DNA from: Aerococcus sp. UBA6277
GTDB lineage: Bacteria > Bacillota > Bacilli > Lactobacillales > Aerococcaceae
Direction: 5' to 3'
Assembly: GCF_002440555.1 (NCBI RefSeq)
Contig: NZ_DJUR01000008.1
Span: 1 to 64,000, forward strand
DNA length: 64,000 nt
Shown here: positions 18,099 through 28,990 of the stretch, one piece after another
Layout of the letters: each line of letters begins with the position of its first letter
Position numbering within the stretch: position 1 is the stretch's first letter
Notes under the pieces: generated by a model
Told to the model about the DNA's origin: nothing
The model's input: the letters and a program-made list of their open reading frames with translations, nothing else
The model's database searches: none
Made by a program: the position numbers and the translations under genes

Positions 18099-18659
18099 AT
18101 GGCAATTGAAGTAGGAAATAAAGTTACCGGAAAAGTTACAGGGATTACAAAATTTGGTGCATTTGTTGATTTAGGAGAAGGCAAGAATGGTTTAGTCCAC
18201 ATCTCTGAAGTGGCTGAAGGCTACGTAAAAGATATCAACGATGTCTTATCTGTTGGAGATGAAGTAACTGTTTTAGTGACCAATGTAGCTGATGACGGTA
18301 AGATTGCATTGTCAATCCGTCGTTTAAACGCAGATGGCGCAAGCAAACCAGCGTCTTCTAATCGCGGAAACAACGATGGTGGCGGTCGCCGCGACCGTAG
18401 CAACCAAAACTTCCGTAAAGATGATAACCGCGACAATCGTGGTGGCTATCAAGGTAAACCAAAATCAAACAACCATTCAGGTGGTCGTTCAAACTTTGGT
18501 GGTGGGCATTCATTCAAGTCGAACGCTGGTAACAAAGCGGGAACTAATGACTTCGATAGCATGATGTCATCATTCTTAAAAGACTCTGATGACCGTTTAA
18601 CTTCTTTAAAACGTAATACAGAAGGTAAACGTGGTGGCCGAGGTGGCCGTCGTTCTTAA
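18099..18659 (+). CDS. S1 RNA-binding domain protein, YabR-like
   Basis: The first 70 residues are one S1 domain (VGNKVTGKVTGITKFGAFVD, LVHISEVAEGYVKDI), as in B. subtilis YabR, which is encoded in the same place. The remaining about 115 residues are Gly/Arg/Asn/Ser-rich and disordered, like RNA chaperone tails. Start choice is open: the ATG giving MAIEVGNK fits the family but is 13 nt from AAGGAGG, while a TTG three codons upstream is only 4 nt from it. The protein probably acts on ribosomes or mRNA; no specific role is proven. Confidence 0.85.
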   Translation: MAIEVGNKVTGKVTGITKFGAFVDLGEGKNGLVHISEVAEGYVKDINDVLSVGDEVTVLVTNVADDGKIALSIRRLNADGASKPASSNRGNNDGGGRRDRSNQNFRKDDNRDNRGGYQGKPKSNNHSGGRSNFGGGHSFKSNAGNKAGTNDFDSMMSSFLKDSDDRLTSLKRNTEGKRGGRGGRRS

Positions 18660-18723
18660 TAAGAAATGAGGGGTGTGTGACCACAAGGTACATAAACCCA
18701 AAACGAAGCGTAGACACATGTTG

Positions 18724-18755
18724 AGAGGTCTGTGGCAATTTGTCGCAGACCTCTT
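18724..18755 (+). terminator. Intrinsic terminator after the S1-domain gene
   Basis: AGAGGTCTG pairs with CAGACCTCT, extended inward by GGC/GTC pairs, and ends in a short T-tract. Confidence 0.7.
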
Positions 18756-18850
18756 TGATGTTTAACGGTGATTAGGATAAATAGGGACACTTAATAAAGT
18801 ACTCAGAGCATTTTTGCGTAAGCAAAAACTTAGGAAAGGAGCGGTATGTG

Positions 18851-20302
18851 ATGGGAAAAAATGTATTAAAGATCGTAGAAGACTGGCTTGTGGCGACGAA
18901 AGACAAGTTGAAGTCGCAACTACCTACAGAATACGTGCCGATTGATGGGCACCCCCCCTTTCTATTGGCTGTGTCTGGTGGCGTCGATTCAATGGTTTTA
19001 TTAGATTTATTCTATCGCTTAAGTCAAAGATCCTTAGTCACTTTTTCAGTAATCCATATCAACCACCAGCTTCGTCCTGAATCAACGGCTGAGCAGGATA
19101 TGGTCATCAATTTTTGTGAGGCTCGTGATATTGCCATTCAAGTAGTGGCTTGGGACCACGATGACCCGCAAAATCCAAACCGGTCGGAATTGGCGGCACG
19201 CGAATTCCGTTATGCGGTCTTTGAGCGGATGATGGTCTTGACTAGGTCCCCATTCTTAGTGACTGCCCACCATCAAAATGATCAGGCGGAAACGGTCTTG
19301 ATGCGGTTGGTCCATGGGGGGCGTTTAAAGAGTATTGCTGGCATTCATCCCTACCGTCCTATCCAATTGGACAAGGGCTTGCAGACGGGTTATGTACTCC
19401 GCCCGCTGTTGTCAGTGGATAAGGCTGATTTATATGACTATGCAGCGAAACGGCAGGTTTCTTTTAGTGAGGATGCGTCCAATTTTGATCTGTCTTATAC
19501 CAGAAACAGGTTTAGACAGCAGTATCTGCCGGAATTGGAAGCGGAAGATGGCGCCCTTGTTGACCATCTGGGTGACTTTGCCTTGACTGCTCAAGCGACC
19601 AGCCGGTTTGCGGACGCTTATATGGACCAAATTTTAAGAGGTGTCTTGATGAAAAAAGATGACACCTGGCAAGTTGATTTGGCGGCCATATCGGACTATG
19701 ACTTGTCTGAACAAGTCTTGTTGTGGCAACGAATATTCGACCAAACGAGGGTTGCTGACTTGGCCGCCTTTACGCAAGATGGCTTTAAGCGGATGGTGGC
19801 TTTCTTACAGAGCGAGAATGGTCAGGGTGAGTGGCGGTTGCCGGGAGGCTACCGCCTGGTCAAGGTGTATGATACGGCCTATATTCTGCCCGGTGGCCGG
19901 TCTGATTTCTTGGCGGGTGCTGGTGCCGCCGGTAAGAGGACTGAGCAAGTTTTAAGTTGGCAGGACTGGGTGGCAGTAGGCGACCGGGTCAAGGTTGGTT
20001 GGTTTGACGAAGACCAAGCGGATGTTTATTTGGACCAGGGGGCAGTCTTGTTGGCTGAGGTGGGTGCTGACGTTAGCTTGACGGTGCGCAATCGCCTTCC
20101 CGGAGATTTTATCCGACTGTCAAACGGACATCGACAAAAGCTGAATCGCTTTTTAATCAACGAAAAAGTCCCGTCTGGTATCCGAGACGATATTTTTGTA
20201 TTAGCGGATAACCAGCAAGAGGTGTGGGGCCTCTTTTTCAATGGAGAGGTTTTATATGTAAACCGGAGTGGTACGGGGGCTAAAGTATTGGTAAATTTTT
20301 AG
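18851..20302 (+). CDS. tilS: tRNA(Ile)-lysidine synthetase
   Basis: Ligates lysine to C34 of the AUA-reading tRNA-Ile2, switching its identity from Met to Ile; essential. The 483-residue protein has the PP-loop SGGVDS at 42-47 after LLAV, HINHQLRPES, AREFRY and HHQNDQAET, and a C-terminal substrate-binding domain ending LVNF. A GTG one codon upstream is also possible; AAAGGAG is 9 nt from the ATG. The reading frame looks GC-richer than its neighbours in the second half. Followed by hpt as in most Firmicutes, although hpt has its own promoter. Confidence 0.95.
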   Translation: MGKNVLKIVEDWLVATKDKLKSQLPTEYVPIDGHPPFLLAVSGGVDSMVLLDLFYRLSQRSLVTFSVIHINHQLRPESTAEQDMVINFCEARDIAIQVVAWDHDDPQNPNRSELAAREFRYAVFERMMVLTRSPFLVTAHHQNDQAETVLMRLVHGGRLKSIAGIHPYRPIQLDKGLQTGYVLRPLLSVDKADLYDYAAKRQVSFSEDASNFDLSYTRNRFRQQYLPELEAEDGALVDHLGDFALTAQATSRFADAYMDQILRGVLMKKDDTWQVDLAAISDYDLSEQVLLWQRIFDQTRVADLAAFTQDGFKRMVAFLQSENGQGEWRLPGGYRLVKVYDTAYILPGGRSDFLAGAGAAGKRTEQVLSWQDWVAVGDRVKVGWFDEDQADVYLDQGAVLLAEVGADVSLTVRNRLPGDFIRLSNGHRQKLNRFLINEKVPSGIRDDIFVLADNQQEVWGLFFNGEVLYVNRSGTGAKVLVNF

Positions 20303-20320
20303 GGGTTTTTGACGTATTTG

Positions 20321-20349
20321 TTGGCGTTTAATGGTAAGATTGTTATAAT
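20321..20349 (+). promoter_or_regulatory. hpt promoter
   Basis: -35 TTGGCG, 17-nt spacer, -10 TATAAT. The leader contains the hairpin GGTTATTT/AAATAACC (20442-20461) shortly before the ribosome site. Confidence 0.8.
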
Positions 20350-20498
20350 ACTTTTCGCTTATTGAATGTTTTTAGGGTGATTTTTCAGCGCTAAAGGGGC
20401 TAGATTTGGATGAGTAGTCTTAATTAATTGCTATTAAATTGGGTTATTTGCTAAAATAACCTAGAATTATGTGAAATGAAATGTGGAGGATTATAGGC

Positions 20499-21050
20499 AT
20501 GCATAAAGATGTAGAGGAAATTTTAGTTTCGACTGAGGAAATTGCGGAACGTATTCAGATGTTAGGTGAGGAGTTAACGGCGGATTATCAAGATAAGAAC
20601 CCGATTGTGGTTGGTATTTTGAAGGGGTCTGTCCTATTCATGTCTGACTTGATTCGTGCAATGGATGTTAAATTACAAATTGACTTTATGGATATTTCTA
20701 GTTACGGCGGTGGTGTTGAGTCATCAGGTCAGGTGAAAATTTTGAAGGATTTAGACGCGGATGTGTCTGGTCGTCACGTGATTATTGTTGAGGATATTGT
20801 GGATACTGGTAATACGCTAGCGAAAATCCATGATTTGTTCCAACACCGTAATGCAGCGAGTGTGAAGGTGGTTACTTTACTAAATAAACCTGAACGTCGT
20901 ACTGCCAATGTTTCAGTGGATTATATTGGTTTTGAAATCCCTGACAAATTTGTAATTGGTTACGGTATGGACTTTGATGAAGAGTACCGACAATTGCCTT
21001 ATATCGGTATTTTGAAGCCTAGTGTTTACGCACATTTATTCCATAATTAG
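20499..21050 (+). CDS. hpt: Hypoxanthine (guanine) phosphoribosyltransferase
   Basis: Salvages hypoxanthine and guanine with PRPP to IMP/GMP. The 183-residue protein has the PRPP-binding motif VEDIVDTGNT at about 97-106, the loop GILKGSV, and the C-terminal FVIGYGMDFDEEYRQLPYIG. A frame six codons longer exists, but GGAGGA sits 9 nt before the chosen ATG, giving MHKDVEEIL. The hpt-ftsH pair is conserved. Uses PRPP from prs in this window. Confidence 0.96.
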   Translation: MHKDVEEILVSTEEIAERIQMLGEELTADYQDKNPIVVGILKGSVLFMSDLIRAMDVKLQIDFMDISSYGGGVESSGQVKILKDLDADVSGRHVIIVEDIVDTGNTLAKIHDLFQHRNAASVKVVTLLNKPERRTANVSVDYIGFEIPDKFVIGYGMDFDEEYRQLPYIGILKPSVYAHLFHN

Positions 21051-21130
21051 TGAGTTAGTTTATTTATATCTATTTTTTACTATATTACTACAGGCTACTT
21101 TAAGAACAAGAATTAGAATGGGGAAAATGA

Positions 21131-23296
21131 ATGCAACAAAAGAGACCTAACAGACCAAATAGAAACACCTTCATTAGAAGTGGTTTGCTATGGCTGATTA
21201 TGTTCTTTGCTTTGATGGCATTAGTTAGATCATTAACGAGTGATTCTACTGGTGGTACCACTGAAGAGTTAACACAATCAGAATTTATTCAAACACTTTC
21301 TGATGGGGATGTAGAGCGTTTCTCTATCCAATCCAACGCCGGGGCTTACCAAATCCGCGGTGCTTACAAGGATTCGGGTGAGGAATCAAGTGCATCGTCA
21401 TCGTCAACTAGTGATGGGATTCCAATTTTCCAAGATTTACAACAAAGCTCAGCTTCTGAGTTTGTGGTAAACGTTTTGCCTAATGACAACACGATTGCAA
21501 CGATTACGGATGCAGCGAATGCGACCGGTACTGAAATGACTGCCTTAGAAGAAGACCAGTCTGGTATGTGGTTGAGCTTATTATTCACTGCTGTACCGAT
21601 TATTTTCTTCGTTGTGATTATGTATATGATGTTCAGCCAAAGCCAAGGTGGCGGTCGAAACAACCCGATGTCTATGGGTAAATCGAAGGCTGTTGATCAA
21701 TCGAAGAAAGAAGTAAAAGTGCGATTCTCTGATGTCGCTGGTGCGGATGAAGAGAAACAAGAGTTGGTTGAAGTGGTGGACTTCTTGAAAGATCCACGTA
21801 AATTCCAAGCTTTAGGTGCCCGCATTCCAAAAGGTGTGCTTTTAGAGGGTCCTCCAGGTACTGGTAAGACGTTACTTGCTAAAGCAGTTGCCGGTGAAGC
21901 TGGCGTGCCTTTCTACTCAATCTCAGGTTCTGAGTTTGTGGAAATGTTCGTTGGTGTCGGTGCTTCTCGTGTACGTGACTTATTCGAAAATGCTAAGAAG
22001 AGTTCTCCATCGATCATCTTTATTGATGAGATTGATGCTGTTGGTCGTCGTCGTGGTGTTGGTCCAGGATCAGGTCATGATGAACGTGAGCAAACATTGA
22101 ACCAGTTGTTGGTTGAGATGGATGGTTTCTCTGAAAAAGATAATGTTATCGTGATTGCGGCAACTAACCGTTCTGACGTATTGGACCCAGCGTTACTGCG
22201 TCCAGGCCGTTTTGATAGACAGGTATTAGTTGGTCGTCCAGATGTTAAGGGACGTGAAGCAATCTTGAAAGTACATGCCCGTAATAAGCCGTTCGGCCCA
22301 GGTGTGGACTTGAAGGTATTAGCGCAACAAACGCCAGGATTTACTGGTGCTGAACTGGAAAACTTATTAAACGAGGCGGCTTTAGTGGCAGCTCGTGTAG
22401 ATAAGAAACAAATTGACATGATTGATATTGATGAAGCGCAAGACCGCGTAATTGCTGGTCCGGCTAAGAAAGACCGCGTGATTTCTAAGGTTGAACGTCG
22501 CATGGTCGCTTACCACGAGGCTGGTCATACAATTGCTGGTTTAGTCCTAAGCGACGCCCGTGTAGTCCACAAGGTGACAATTGTACCGCGTGGTAAAGCT
22601 GGGGGTTATGCGATTATGCTTCCTCGTGAAGACCAAAACCTTTACACAACGAAAGACTTGCGTGAACAAGTGATTGGTTTGCTAGGTGGACGTGCTGCTG
22701 AACAATTAATCTTCAATACCCAAACTTCTGGGGCTTCTAACGACTTTGAACAAGCGACAGGTATTGTTCGTGCCATGATCACCGAATACGGTATGAGTGA
22801 ATTACTTGGACCAATTTCGTACGAAGGTAACCACTCAATGCGTGGGGCAGATTCTGGTTATGCACAAAACAAATCTTACTCTGAACGCACAGCTGGTCAA
22901 ATTGATGACGAAGTACGTAAATTCATGGACGAGTGCTTGGAAGAAGCAGAAAGTATCTTAGCTTCTCACCGTAATCAATTAGATGTGATTGCCGAGAAAT
23001 TACTAGAACTTGAAACATTAGATGAACGCACAATTCGCGCCTTATTCGAAACTGGTGAAATGCCAGAACCATTAGATGGCGAACAAGAACGTGAATCAGA
23101 AGCTAAATCTTTTGAAGAAGTGAAAAAAGATTTACAACGTGGTGCTGAGCACCGTCAATACCGTAATGGTGAATGGTCTGAAGAAACGACTTCAGAAAAT
23201 CAAACCGAAGCGGCTGATGATGTTAATGACGCTGATGACGACAACGACGATCATCAAGGTCCACAAGGGCGAAACGCACATATAGATCAAGACTAA
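21131..23296 (+). CDS. ftsH: ATP-dependent membrane zinc protease FtsH
   Basis: A membrane-anchored AAA+ protease that degrades misfolded membrane and short-lived proteins. The 721-residue protein has two transmembrane segments (about 17-33 and 140-160) around an extracytoplasmic domain, Walker A GPPGTGKT at 241-248, Walker B FIDEID, the second region of homology ending RPGRFDRQ, and the zinc site HEAGH at 462-466. The last about 60 residues are a highly acidic tail rich in Asp/Glu/Asn. GGGGAAA precedes the ATG. Its strong terminator ends the tilS/hpt/ftsH section. Confidence 0.97.
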   Translation: MQQKRPNRPNRNTFIRSGLLWLIMFFALMALVRSLTSDSTGGTTEELTQSEFIQTLSDGDVERFSIQSNAGAYQIRGAYKDSGEESSASSSSTSDGIPIFQDLQQSSASEFVVNVLPNDNTIATITDAANATGTEMTALEEDQSGMWLSLLFTAVPIIFFVVIMYMMFSQSQGGGRNNPMSMGKSKAVDQSKKEVKVRFSDVAGADEEKQELVEVVDFLKDPRKFQALGARIPKGVLLEGPPGTGKTLLAKAVAGEAGVPFYSISGSEFVEMFVGVGASRVRDLFENAKKSSPSIIFIDEIDAVGRRRGVGPGSGHDEREQTLNQLLVEMDGFSEKDNVIVIAATNRSDVLDPALLRPGRFDRQVLVGRPDVKGREAILKVHARNKPFGPGVDLKVLAQQTPGFTGAELENLLNEAALVAARVDKKQIDMIDIDEAQDRVIAGPAKKDRVISKVERRMVAYHEAGHTIAGLVLSDARVVHKVTIVPRGKAGGYAIMLPREDQNLYTTKDLREQVIGLLGGRAAEQLIFNTQTSGASNDFEQATGIVRAMITEYGMSELLGPISYEGNHSMRGADSGYAQNKSYSERTAGQIDDEVRKFMDECLEEAESILASHRNQLDVIAEKLLELETLDERTIRALFETGEMPEPLDGEQERESEAKSFEEVKKDLQRGAEHRQYRNGEWSEETTSENQTEAADDVNDADDDNDDHQGPQGRNAHIDQD

Positions 23297-23354
23297 GTAA
23301 GGGTGTGAGCGGACCCGATAAAGGTTTAAGAGCCTACTTTTCTTGAATCAATTC

Positions 23355-23387
23355 AAAACCTCCGATGATATTTTATCGGAGGTTTTT
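23355..23387 (+). terminator. Intrinsic terminator after ftsH
   Basis: AAAACCTCCGAT pairs with ATCGGAGGTTTT around gatatttt, followed by T's. The rest of the 342-bp gap to hslO contains only the hslO promoter and a GGTGCCTGGCACC palindrome (23607-23619) flanked by two copies of AATAATGG. Confidence 0.92.
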
Positions 23388-23549
23388 CAGTGCAATAATG
23401 AAATGACTTCCCTAGCGCCAATATACGGGATTGGTAAACCAATAATGATTGCGTTTCACAAAATCGTGCAGTATCTTTCAGATGTTATGCAGTTTTCCTA
23501 ACGGTTCATTATTTAGCGGTTTGCTTTATACAATGCTGACTATTATATT

Positions 23550-23577
23550 TTCACTGTTCGCCAAATTAGGTTAGAAT
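23550..23577 (+). promoter_or_regulatory. hslO promoter
   Basis: -35 TTCACT, 16-nt spacer, -10 TAGAAT, 61 bp before the start codon. Confidence 0.6.
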
Positions 23578-23638
23578 GGTAGTTGAAGCGCGACAAGCGA
23601 ATAATGGGTGCCTGGCACCTAATAATGGAGTGAAATAA

Positions 23639-24514
23639 ATGACAGATAAATTAATTAAGGCAGTGGCCTTTGATGGTGAAGTTCGTATTACAGCTGTAGA
23701 TGCTACAGGTGTTGTCCAAGAGGCACAAAAGAAACATGATACATGGTCTGCTTCTACAGCAGCTCTAGGACGTACGTTAGTGGGTACGTTGATGATGGGG
23801 TCTGATATTAAAGATGACGCTAAAATCACCGTCCAAATTAATGGGAACGGCCCAGCTGGTAAGTTGGTGGCTGTTGCGGACGGTCAAGGAAATGTGAAAG
23901 GTTACGTTCAAGAGCCGCATATCAGCCTAGATCCAAACGATAAAGGCAAGATTGATGTACGCGGCGCGGTCGGAACGGAAGGTCTTTTTACCGTAACAAA
24001 AGATTTAGGTTTGAAAGAACCTTTCTCTGGTCAAGTGCCAATTGTTTCAGGTGAAATCGCTGAAGACTTCACTTACTACCTTGCTTATTCTGAGCAAACG
24101 CCTTCTGCAGTAGGTCTAGGTGTCTTGGTGGATACGGATGAAACAGTGATCAATGCTGGTGGTTGGATGATCCAATTAATGCCAGGGGTGACTGAACCGT
24201 CCATTGAAGCCGTTGAAAAGGCAGTTGCTGAAACACCGCAAGTAACTGAATTATTGTCAGATGGTGCGACAGCCAAAGACATGATTAACCGTTTGTTAGG
24301 TGAAGCAAATGTCAAATTCTTAGATGAACGTGATGTGCAATTTGCTTGTGACTGCAATAAAGACCGTTTTGCAGCTGGATTAGCGACTTTACCAAAAGAA
24401 GAAATCACAGCTATGATCGAAGAAGATAACGGGGCCGAAGTAGTATGTCAATTCTGTAATAAACGCTATCAATTCACAGCTGAAGATTTAAAAGGCATTG
24501 AAGACCAAGCTTAA
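23639..24514 (+). CDS. hslO: Redox-regulated chaperone Hsp33
   Basis: A holdase activated by oxidation: four C-terminal cysteines hold zinc when reduced and form disulfides under oxidative heat stress. All four are present: Cys237-x-Cys239 and Cys270-x2-Cys273. The 291-residue length and the N-terminal DGEVRITAVDATG are typical. GGAGTG precedes the ATG. In B. subtilis the order ftsH-coaX-hslO-cysK is conserved; here coaX is missing and a cysK-like gene follows. Confidence 0.95.
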   Translation: MTDKLIKAVAFDGEVRITAVDATGVVQEAQKKHDTWSASTAALGRTLVGTLMMGSDIKDDAKITVQINGNGPAGKLVAVADGQGNVKGYVQEPHISLDPNDKGKIDVRGAVGTEGLFTVTKDLGLKEPFSGQVPIVSGEIAEDFTYYLAYSEQTPSAVGLGVLVDTDETVINAGGWMIQLMPGVTEPSIEAVEKAVAETPQVTELLSDGATAKDMINRLLGEANVKFLDERDVQFACDCNKDRFAAGLATLPKEEITAMIEEDNGAEVVCQFCNKRYQFTAEDLKGIEDQA

Positions 24515-24527
24515 GGGCAAGGTTTGT

Positions 24528-24533
24528 TATAAT
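24528..24533 (+). promoter_or_regulatory. Candidate -10 for the cysK-like gene
   Basis: A perfect TATAAT lies 14 bp after hslO, but no recognisable -35 occurs at 16-18 nt. Read-through from hslO is also possible since no terminator is seen. Confidence 0.4.
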
Positions 24534-24589
24534 AGGCATAATCAACAAGGCTATGTAATCATTTTACAGAGAAAGGTTTGAGTTAGAAG

Positions 24590-25519
24590 ATGGAAGTTAC
24601 AAATTATATGAGTCAATTAATCGGAGAAACACCGTTACTGAAATTGCAACGATCAGTCCCATATAAAGCCGCCCAGGTATACGTCAAACTCGAAACAGCT
24701 AACCCAACCGGATCAATTTACGACCGAGTTGCCTTAAACATGATTGAAGTAGCGGAAATTGAAGGTCGCTTAAAAGCTGGCCAAGAAATTGTGGTCGCAA
24801 CGACAGCCGAAGTTGCTGCCTCTTTCGCCTTACTAGGAGCGAGCAAGGGTTATGATACAAAGGCCTTTGTCCCAGATACATCCACGCACCATGACTTGAC
24901 AGTCTTGCGTGCATACGGGGCTCAAGTGCAACTAGTAGCCGGCAAACAAGGTGTTGTAGATGCCTTGACCCAAGCGCGGGCTTACGCTGAAGCGGGCAAC
25001 CACCTACTTATTGATGTTTACGATGATGAGGGCAATGCTGCTGTCCATGAAAAAACAACAGGACCAGAAATCATCGAAGCCTTAAACGGGGCGCCAGATG
25101 CCTTTGTATCAACTATTGCAACTGGTGGGACGATGACGGGTGTTGGAACAGCCCTTAGACAAGAAAATAAGGACATTCAACTTTACGCGGTAGAAGATAA
25201 GGATGCCAAATTCTTGTCAGGTGAAATGGCCAAGCCGAGTGTAGCTACGGGATTCAACCCAGGTTTATTGCCTTTGAATTTGGATAACACTTTATACGAC
25301 GGTATCGTGGCTATTGATTTGGCCAAGGCCAAAGAAACTAGTCGCTTGTTAGCCATCAATGAAGGTTTATTGGTAGGGCCAGCGGGTGGTGCGGCAGTTG
25401 CAGCAGCGATTGCGGTGGCTAAAACCCTAGGCCGGAATAAAAAAGTAGTCGCTGTTATTCCAGATGACGGCAGACGATTTGTTGCTGAAGGTGCTTTCGA
25501 CTTCAATATAAGCAATTAA
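24590..25519 (+). CDS. Cysteine synthase-like protein lacking the PLP lysine (probable pseudoenzyme)
   Basis: Full-length (309 residues) homologue of O-acetylserine sulfhydrylase, opening with YMSQLIGETPLLKL and keeping the fold-II phosphate loop ATGGTMTG. Catalytic parts are changed. The Schiff-base lysine of the family motif SVKDR is Tyr44 (SIYDR, codon TAC). The substrate loop TSGNTG is replaced by TTAEVAA. The pyridine-binding PDSG is PDDG. The DNA shows no frameshift or stop, so the gene is maintained but probably cannot form a PLP aldimine. It sits where cysK lies in Bacillus, directly before a zinc-sensor gene (49 bp). A regulatory or scaffolding role, as for CysK with CymR, is inference. 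Confidence 0.85.
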   Translation: MEVTNYMSQLIGETPLLKLQRSVPYKAAQVYVKLETANPTGSIYDRVALNMIEVAEIEGRLKAGQEIVVATTAEVAASFALLGASKGYDTKAFVPDTSTHHDLTVLRAYGAQVQLVAGKQGVVDALTQARAYAEAGNHLLIDVYDDEGNAAVHEKTTGPEIIEALNGAPDAFVSTIATGGTMTGVGTALRQENKDIQLYAVEDKDAKFLSGEMAKPSVATGFNPGLLPLNLDNTLYDGIVAIDLAKAKETSRLLAINEGLLVGPAGGAAVAAAIAVAKTLGRNKKVVAVIPDDGRRFVAEGAFDFNISN

Positions 25520-25568
25520 TAGAAGTAATTGAGTGAATAAACATTATTAAAAGTGAAAGAAGGCTTTT

Positions 25569-25904
25569 ATGAAGGAAGCAGAAAATCATCTTGAGAAGCT
25601 ACGTGGGACGGTTGAACCTGAGCAAATTCAACATTTGAGTAAAATGTTTAAGGCTTTGGGGGATCCGACAAGATTACGCATACTATATTTATTGGGTGAA
25701 GGCGAAATGATGGCCACTAAGATTTCTGAAGAATTAGGTTTGGAACAATCTGCAGTGTCCCACCAATTAAAGAAATTGTTTGAATTGCGACTAGTGAAGA
25801 AACGTAAGGAAAGAAATACGGTCATTTATAGCCAGGCAGACAGCCATGTCCTTCAAATTTTAACGGATGCCTTTACCCATATTAAAGAAGAGGATAACCA
25901 TTAA
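25569..25904 (+). CDS. ArsR/SmtB-family metal-sensing repressor
   Basis: A 111-residue winged-helix repressor: LGDPTRLRILYLL, then the recognition helix LEQSAVSHQLKKL and wing KKRKERNTVIYS. Helix alpha-5 carries Asp91, His93, His104 and Glu107 with exactly the spacing of the zinc ligands of SmtB (2, 13, 16). The alpha-3 cysteine box of arsenic/cadmium sensors is absent, so zinc or cobalt is the likely signal. GAAGG precedes the ATG. No transporter gene adjoins it; its neighbours are the cysK-like gene and lysS. Its targets are unknown and no clear 12-2-12 operator was found nearby. Confidence 0.88.
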   Translation: MKEAENHLEKLRGTVEPEQIQHLSKMFKALGDPTRLRILYLLGEGEMMATKISEELGLEQSAVSHQLKKLFELRLVKKRKERNTVIYSQADSHVLQILTDAFTHIKEEDNH

Positions 25905-25957
25905 TTGAAAGCATAAGCAGTTCCTACCCGAATAAGGTTTTCTTTAACCTGAAAATT

Positions 25958-25966
25958 TGGTACAAT
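25958..25966 (+). promoter_or_regulatory. Extended -10 promoter of lysS
   Basis: TGGTACAAT (TGn plus TACAAT) with leader of about 160 nt to lysS. The -35 region is weak. Confidence 0.55.
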
Positions 25967-26121
25967 GCTTGTGTTTTCGTATTTTCATAGAGAAACGACA
26001 GTTTATCCGAAAAAAACTGTTCTGATAGAAATTGTCGACAAGGGTCGCTTGCTTTTTTGGCAGAAAGTTGGCAATATAGATAAGTATCGAATTGACTAGA
26101 GGATAACGATAGATAAAGTAA

Positions 26122-27657
<1,536 letters not shown>

Positions 27658-27666
27658 TAATTATAG

Positions 27667-27718
27667 AAAAGGCCGCCCTTTCCCTTGCTAGCCGGGGGAA
27701 AAGTGGTCTTTATTTTTT
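27667..27718 (+). terminator. Intrinsic terminator after lysS
   Basis: AAAGGCCGCCCTTTCCC pairs imperfectly with GGGGGAAAAGTGGTCTTT around ttgctagcc, followed by TATTTTTTT. Confidence 0.85.
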
Positions 27719-27730
27719 TGAGATTATTTG

Positions 27731-27759
27731 TTGACGCGACCTTACGAATGTGATAAATT
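27731..27759 (+). promoter_or_regulatory. Promoter of the str operon
   Basis: -35 TTGACG, 17-nt spacer, -10 TAAATT with an upstream TGA (extended). A leader of about 205 nt follows. Confidence 0.8.
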
Positions 27760-27854
27760 ATATAAGGTGCTTTTTGTATGCAGATTCCTGTATTTGTATC
27801 CAAATCGAACAGTCGTGCTGACTGGTACATTAGCACACAAACATTGAAAAACTG

Positions 27855-27887
27855 AAATCGTAGCTGTAAAGCGATTTTTATTTTTTC
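27855..27887 (+). terminator. Attenuator-like hairpin in the rpsL leader
   Basis: AAATCG pairs with CGATTT around an 11-nt loop, followed by TTATTTTTT. It lies within the str leader, about 90 bp before rpsL, so it may limit read-through into the operon. A GTGCT/AGCAC stem precedes it. Confidence 0.5.
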
Positions 27888-27973
27888 AAAAAAATTATGA
27901 CACGCTTGGATGTGTGAGCATAAAGTATATACAAAAAATATCACCCATTAATGGGAAGGAGGAGCTTATAGTT

Positions 27974-28384
27974 ATGCCAACTATTAACCAATTAGTACGC
28001 AAATCACGCCAAAGCTCAACTAAAAAATCTGGTTCTCCAGCTTTAGGCCGTGGTTACAACTCAATGAAACGTAAATCTACTTCTACAAACTCTCCTCAAA
28101 AACGTGGAGTTTGTACACGTGTAGGTACTATGACACCGAAAAAACCTAACTCAGCGTTACGTAAATATGCTCGTGTTCGTTTATCAAACATGATCGAGGT
28201 AACAGCTTACATCCCAGGTATCGGCCACAACTTACAAGAACATAGTGTTGTTCTTATCCGTGGTGGACGTGTGAAAGACTTACCAGGGGTTCGTTACCAC
28301 ATCGTTCGTGGTGCGTTAGATACTGCTGGAGTTAACGACCGTAAACAAAGCCGTTCTAAATACGGTACTAAAAAACCTAAATAA
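27974..28384 (+). CDS. rpsL: 30S ribosomal protein S12
   Basis: Decoding-centre protein of 136 residues starting [12 protein letters not shown]. It carries the Lactobacillales-type insertion ([13 protein letters not shown]) absent from E. coli S12. [11 protein letters not shown] has lysine at the streptomycin-critical position, so the sequence looks wild type. GGGAAGGAGGAG precedes the ATG; a longer open frame upstream is not supported by a ribosome site. Confidence 0.98.
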   Translation: MPTINQLVRKSRQSSTKKSGSPALGRGYNSMKRKSTSTNSPQKRGVCTRVGTMTPKKPNSALRKYARVRLSNMIEVTAYIPGIGHNLQEHSVVLIRGGRVKDLPGVRYHIVRGALDTAGVNDRKQSRSKYGTKKPK

Positions 28385-28409
28385 TTAAAATTCGAAAGGA
28401 GGAGCACAA

Positions 28410-28880
28410 ATGCCTCGTAAAGGACATATTGCAAAACGTGATGTATTACCAGATCCAATTTATAACTCAAAATTAGTTACTCGTTTAATCAACCGTATCA
28501 TGGTTGATGGTAAACGTGGTAAAGCAGCTACTATTTTATATACTGCCTTCGACAACATTAAAGCTGAAACAGGTAACGATCCAATGGAGGTTTTCGAACA
28601 AGCAATCGAAAACATCGCACCAGTTTTAGAAGTTAAAGCTCGTCGTATTGGTGGTTCTAACTACCAAGTGCCAATCGAAGTTCGTCCAGAACGTCGTCAA
28701 ACTTTGGCATTACGTTGGTTAGTAAACTACGCTCGCCTACGTGGTGAGAACACAATGGAACAACGCTTATCACACGAAATCATGGACGCTGCTAACAATA
28801 CAGGTGCTTCAGTTCGTAAACGTGAAGAATCACACCGTATGGCAGAAGCTAACAAAGCCTTCGCACATTTCCGTTGGTAA
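28410..28880 (+). CDS. rpsG: 30S ribosomal protein S7
   Basis: 16S rRNA 3'-domain primary binder, 156 residues, full length ([16 protein letters not shown] to AHFRW). Second gene of the str operon, 25 nt after rpsL, with AAAGGAGGAG as ribosome site. Confidence 0.98.
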   Translation: MPRKGHIAKRDVLPDPIYNSKLVTRLINRIMVDGKRGKAATILYTAFDNIKAETGNDPMEVFEQAIENIAPVLEVKARRIGGSNYQVPIEVRPERRQTLALRWLVNYARLRGENTMEQRLSHEIMDAANNTGASVRKREESHRMAEANKAFAHFRW

Positions 28881-28889
28881 GAGTTTTCT

Positions 28890-28937
28890 AAAAGTCGATA
28901 ATTTATATTGTCGACTTTTCTCTAAAAACGTTATAAT
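28890..28937 (+). promoter_or_regulatory. Hairpin and internal promoter before fusA
   Basis: AAAAGTCGA (28890-28898) pairs with TCGACTTTT (28911-28919). The descending arm overlaps a candidate -35 TTGTCG, followed after 18 nt by a perfect TATAAT (28932-28937). So fusA may have its own promoter in addition to read-through. Confidence 0.55.
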
Positions 28938-28990
28938 GATTGTGGAAACCAATTATTAAACGAATCAAAGAAAAAAGGAGTAAAGATAAG

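Noticed and set aside
23607..23619. GGTGCCTGGCACC palindrome before hslO as an operator
   Set aside because: It is a good dyad but matches no regulator I know, and a single copy is weak evidence; noted only in the terminator/gap entry.
27914..27973. 20-residue N-terminal extension of S12 suggested by the open frame
   Set aside because: The strong AAGGAGGAG site sits within it and points to the ATG giving MPTINQ, the universal S12 start.
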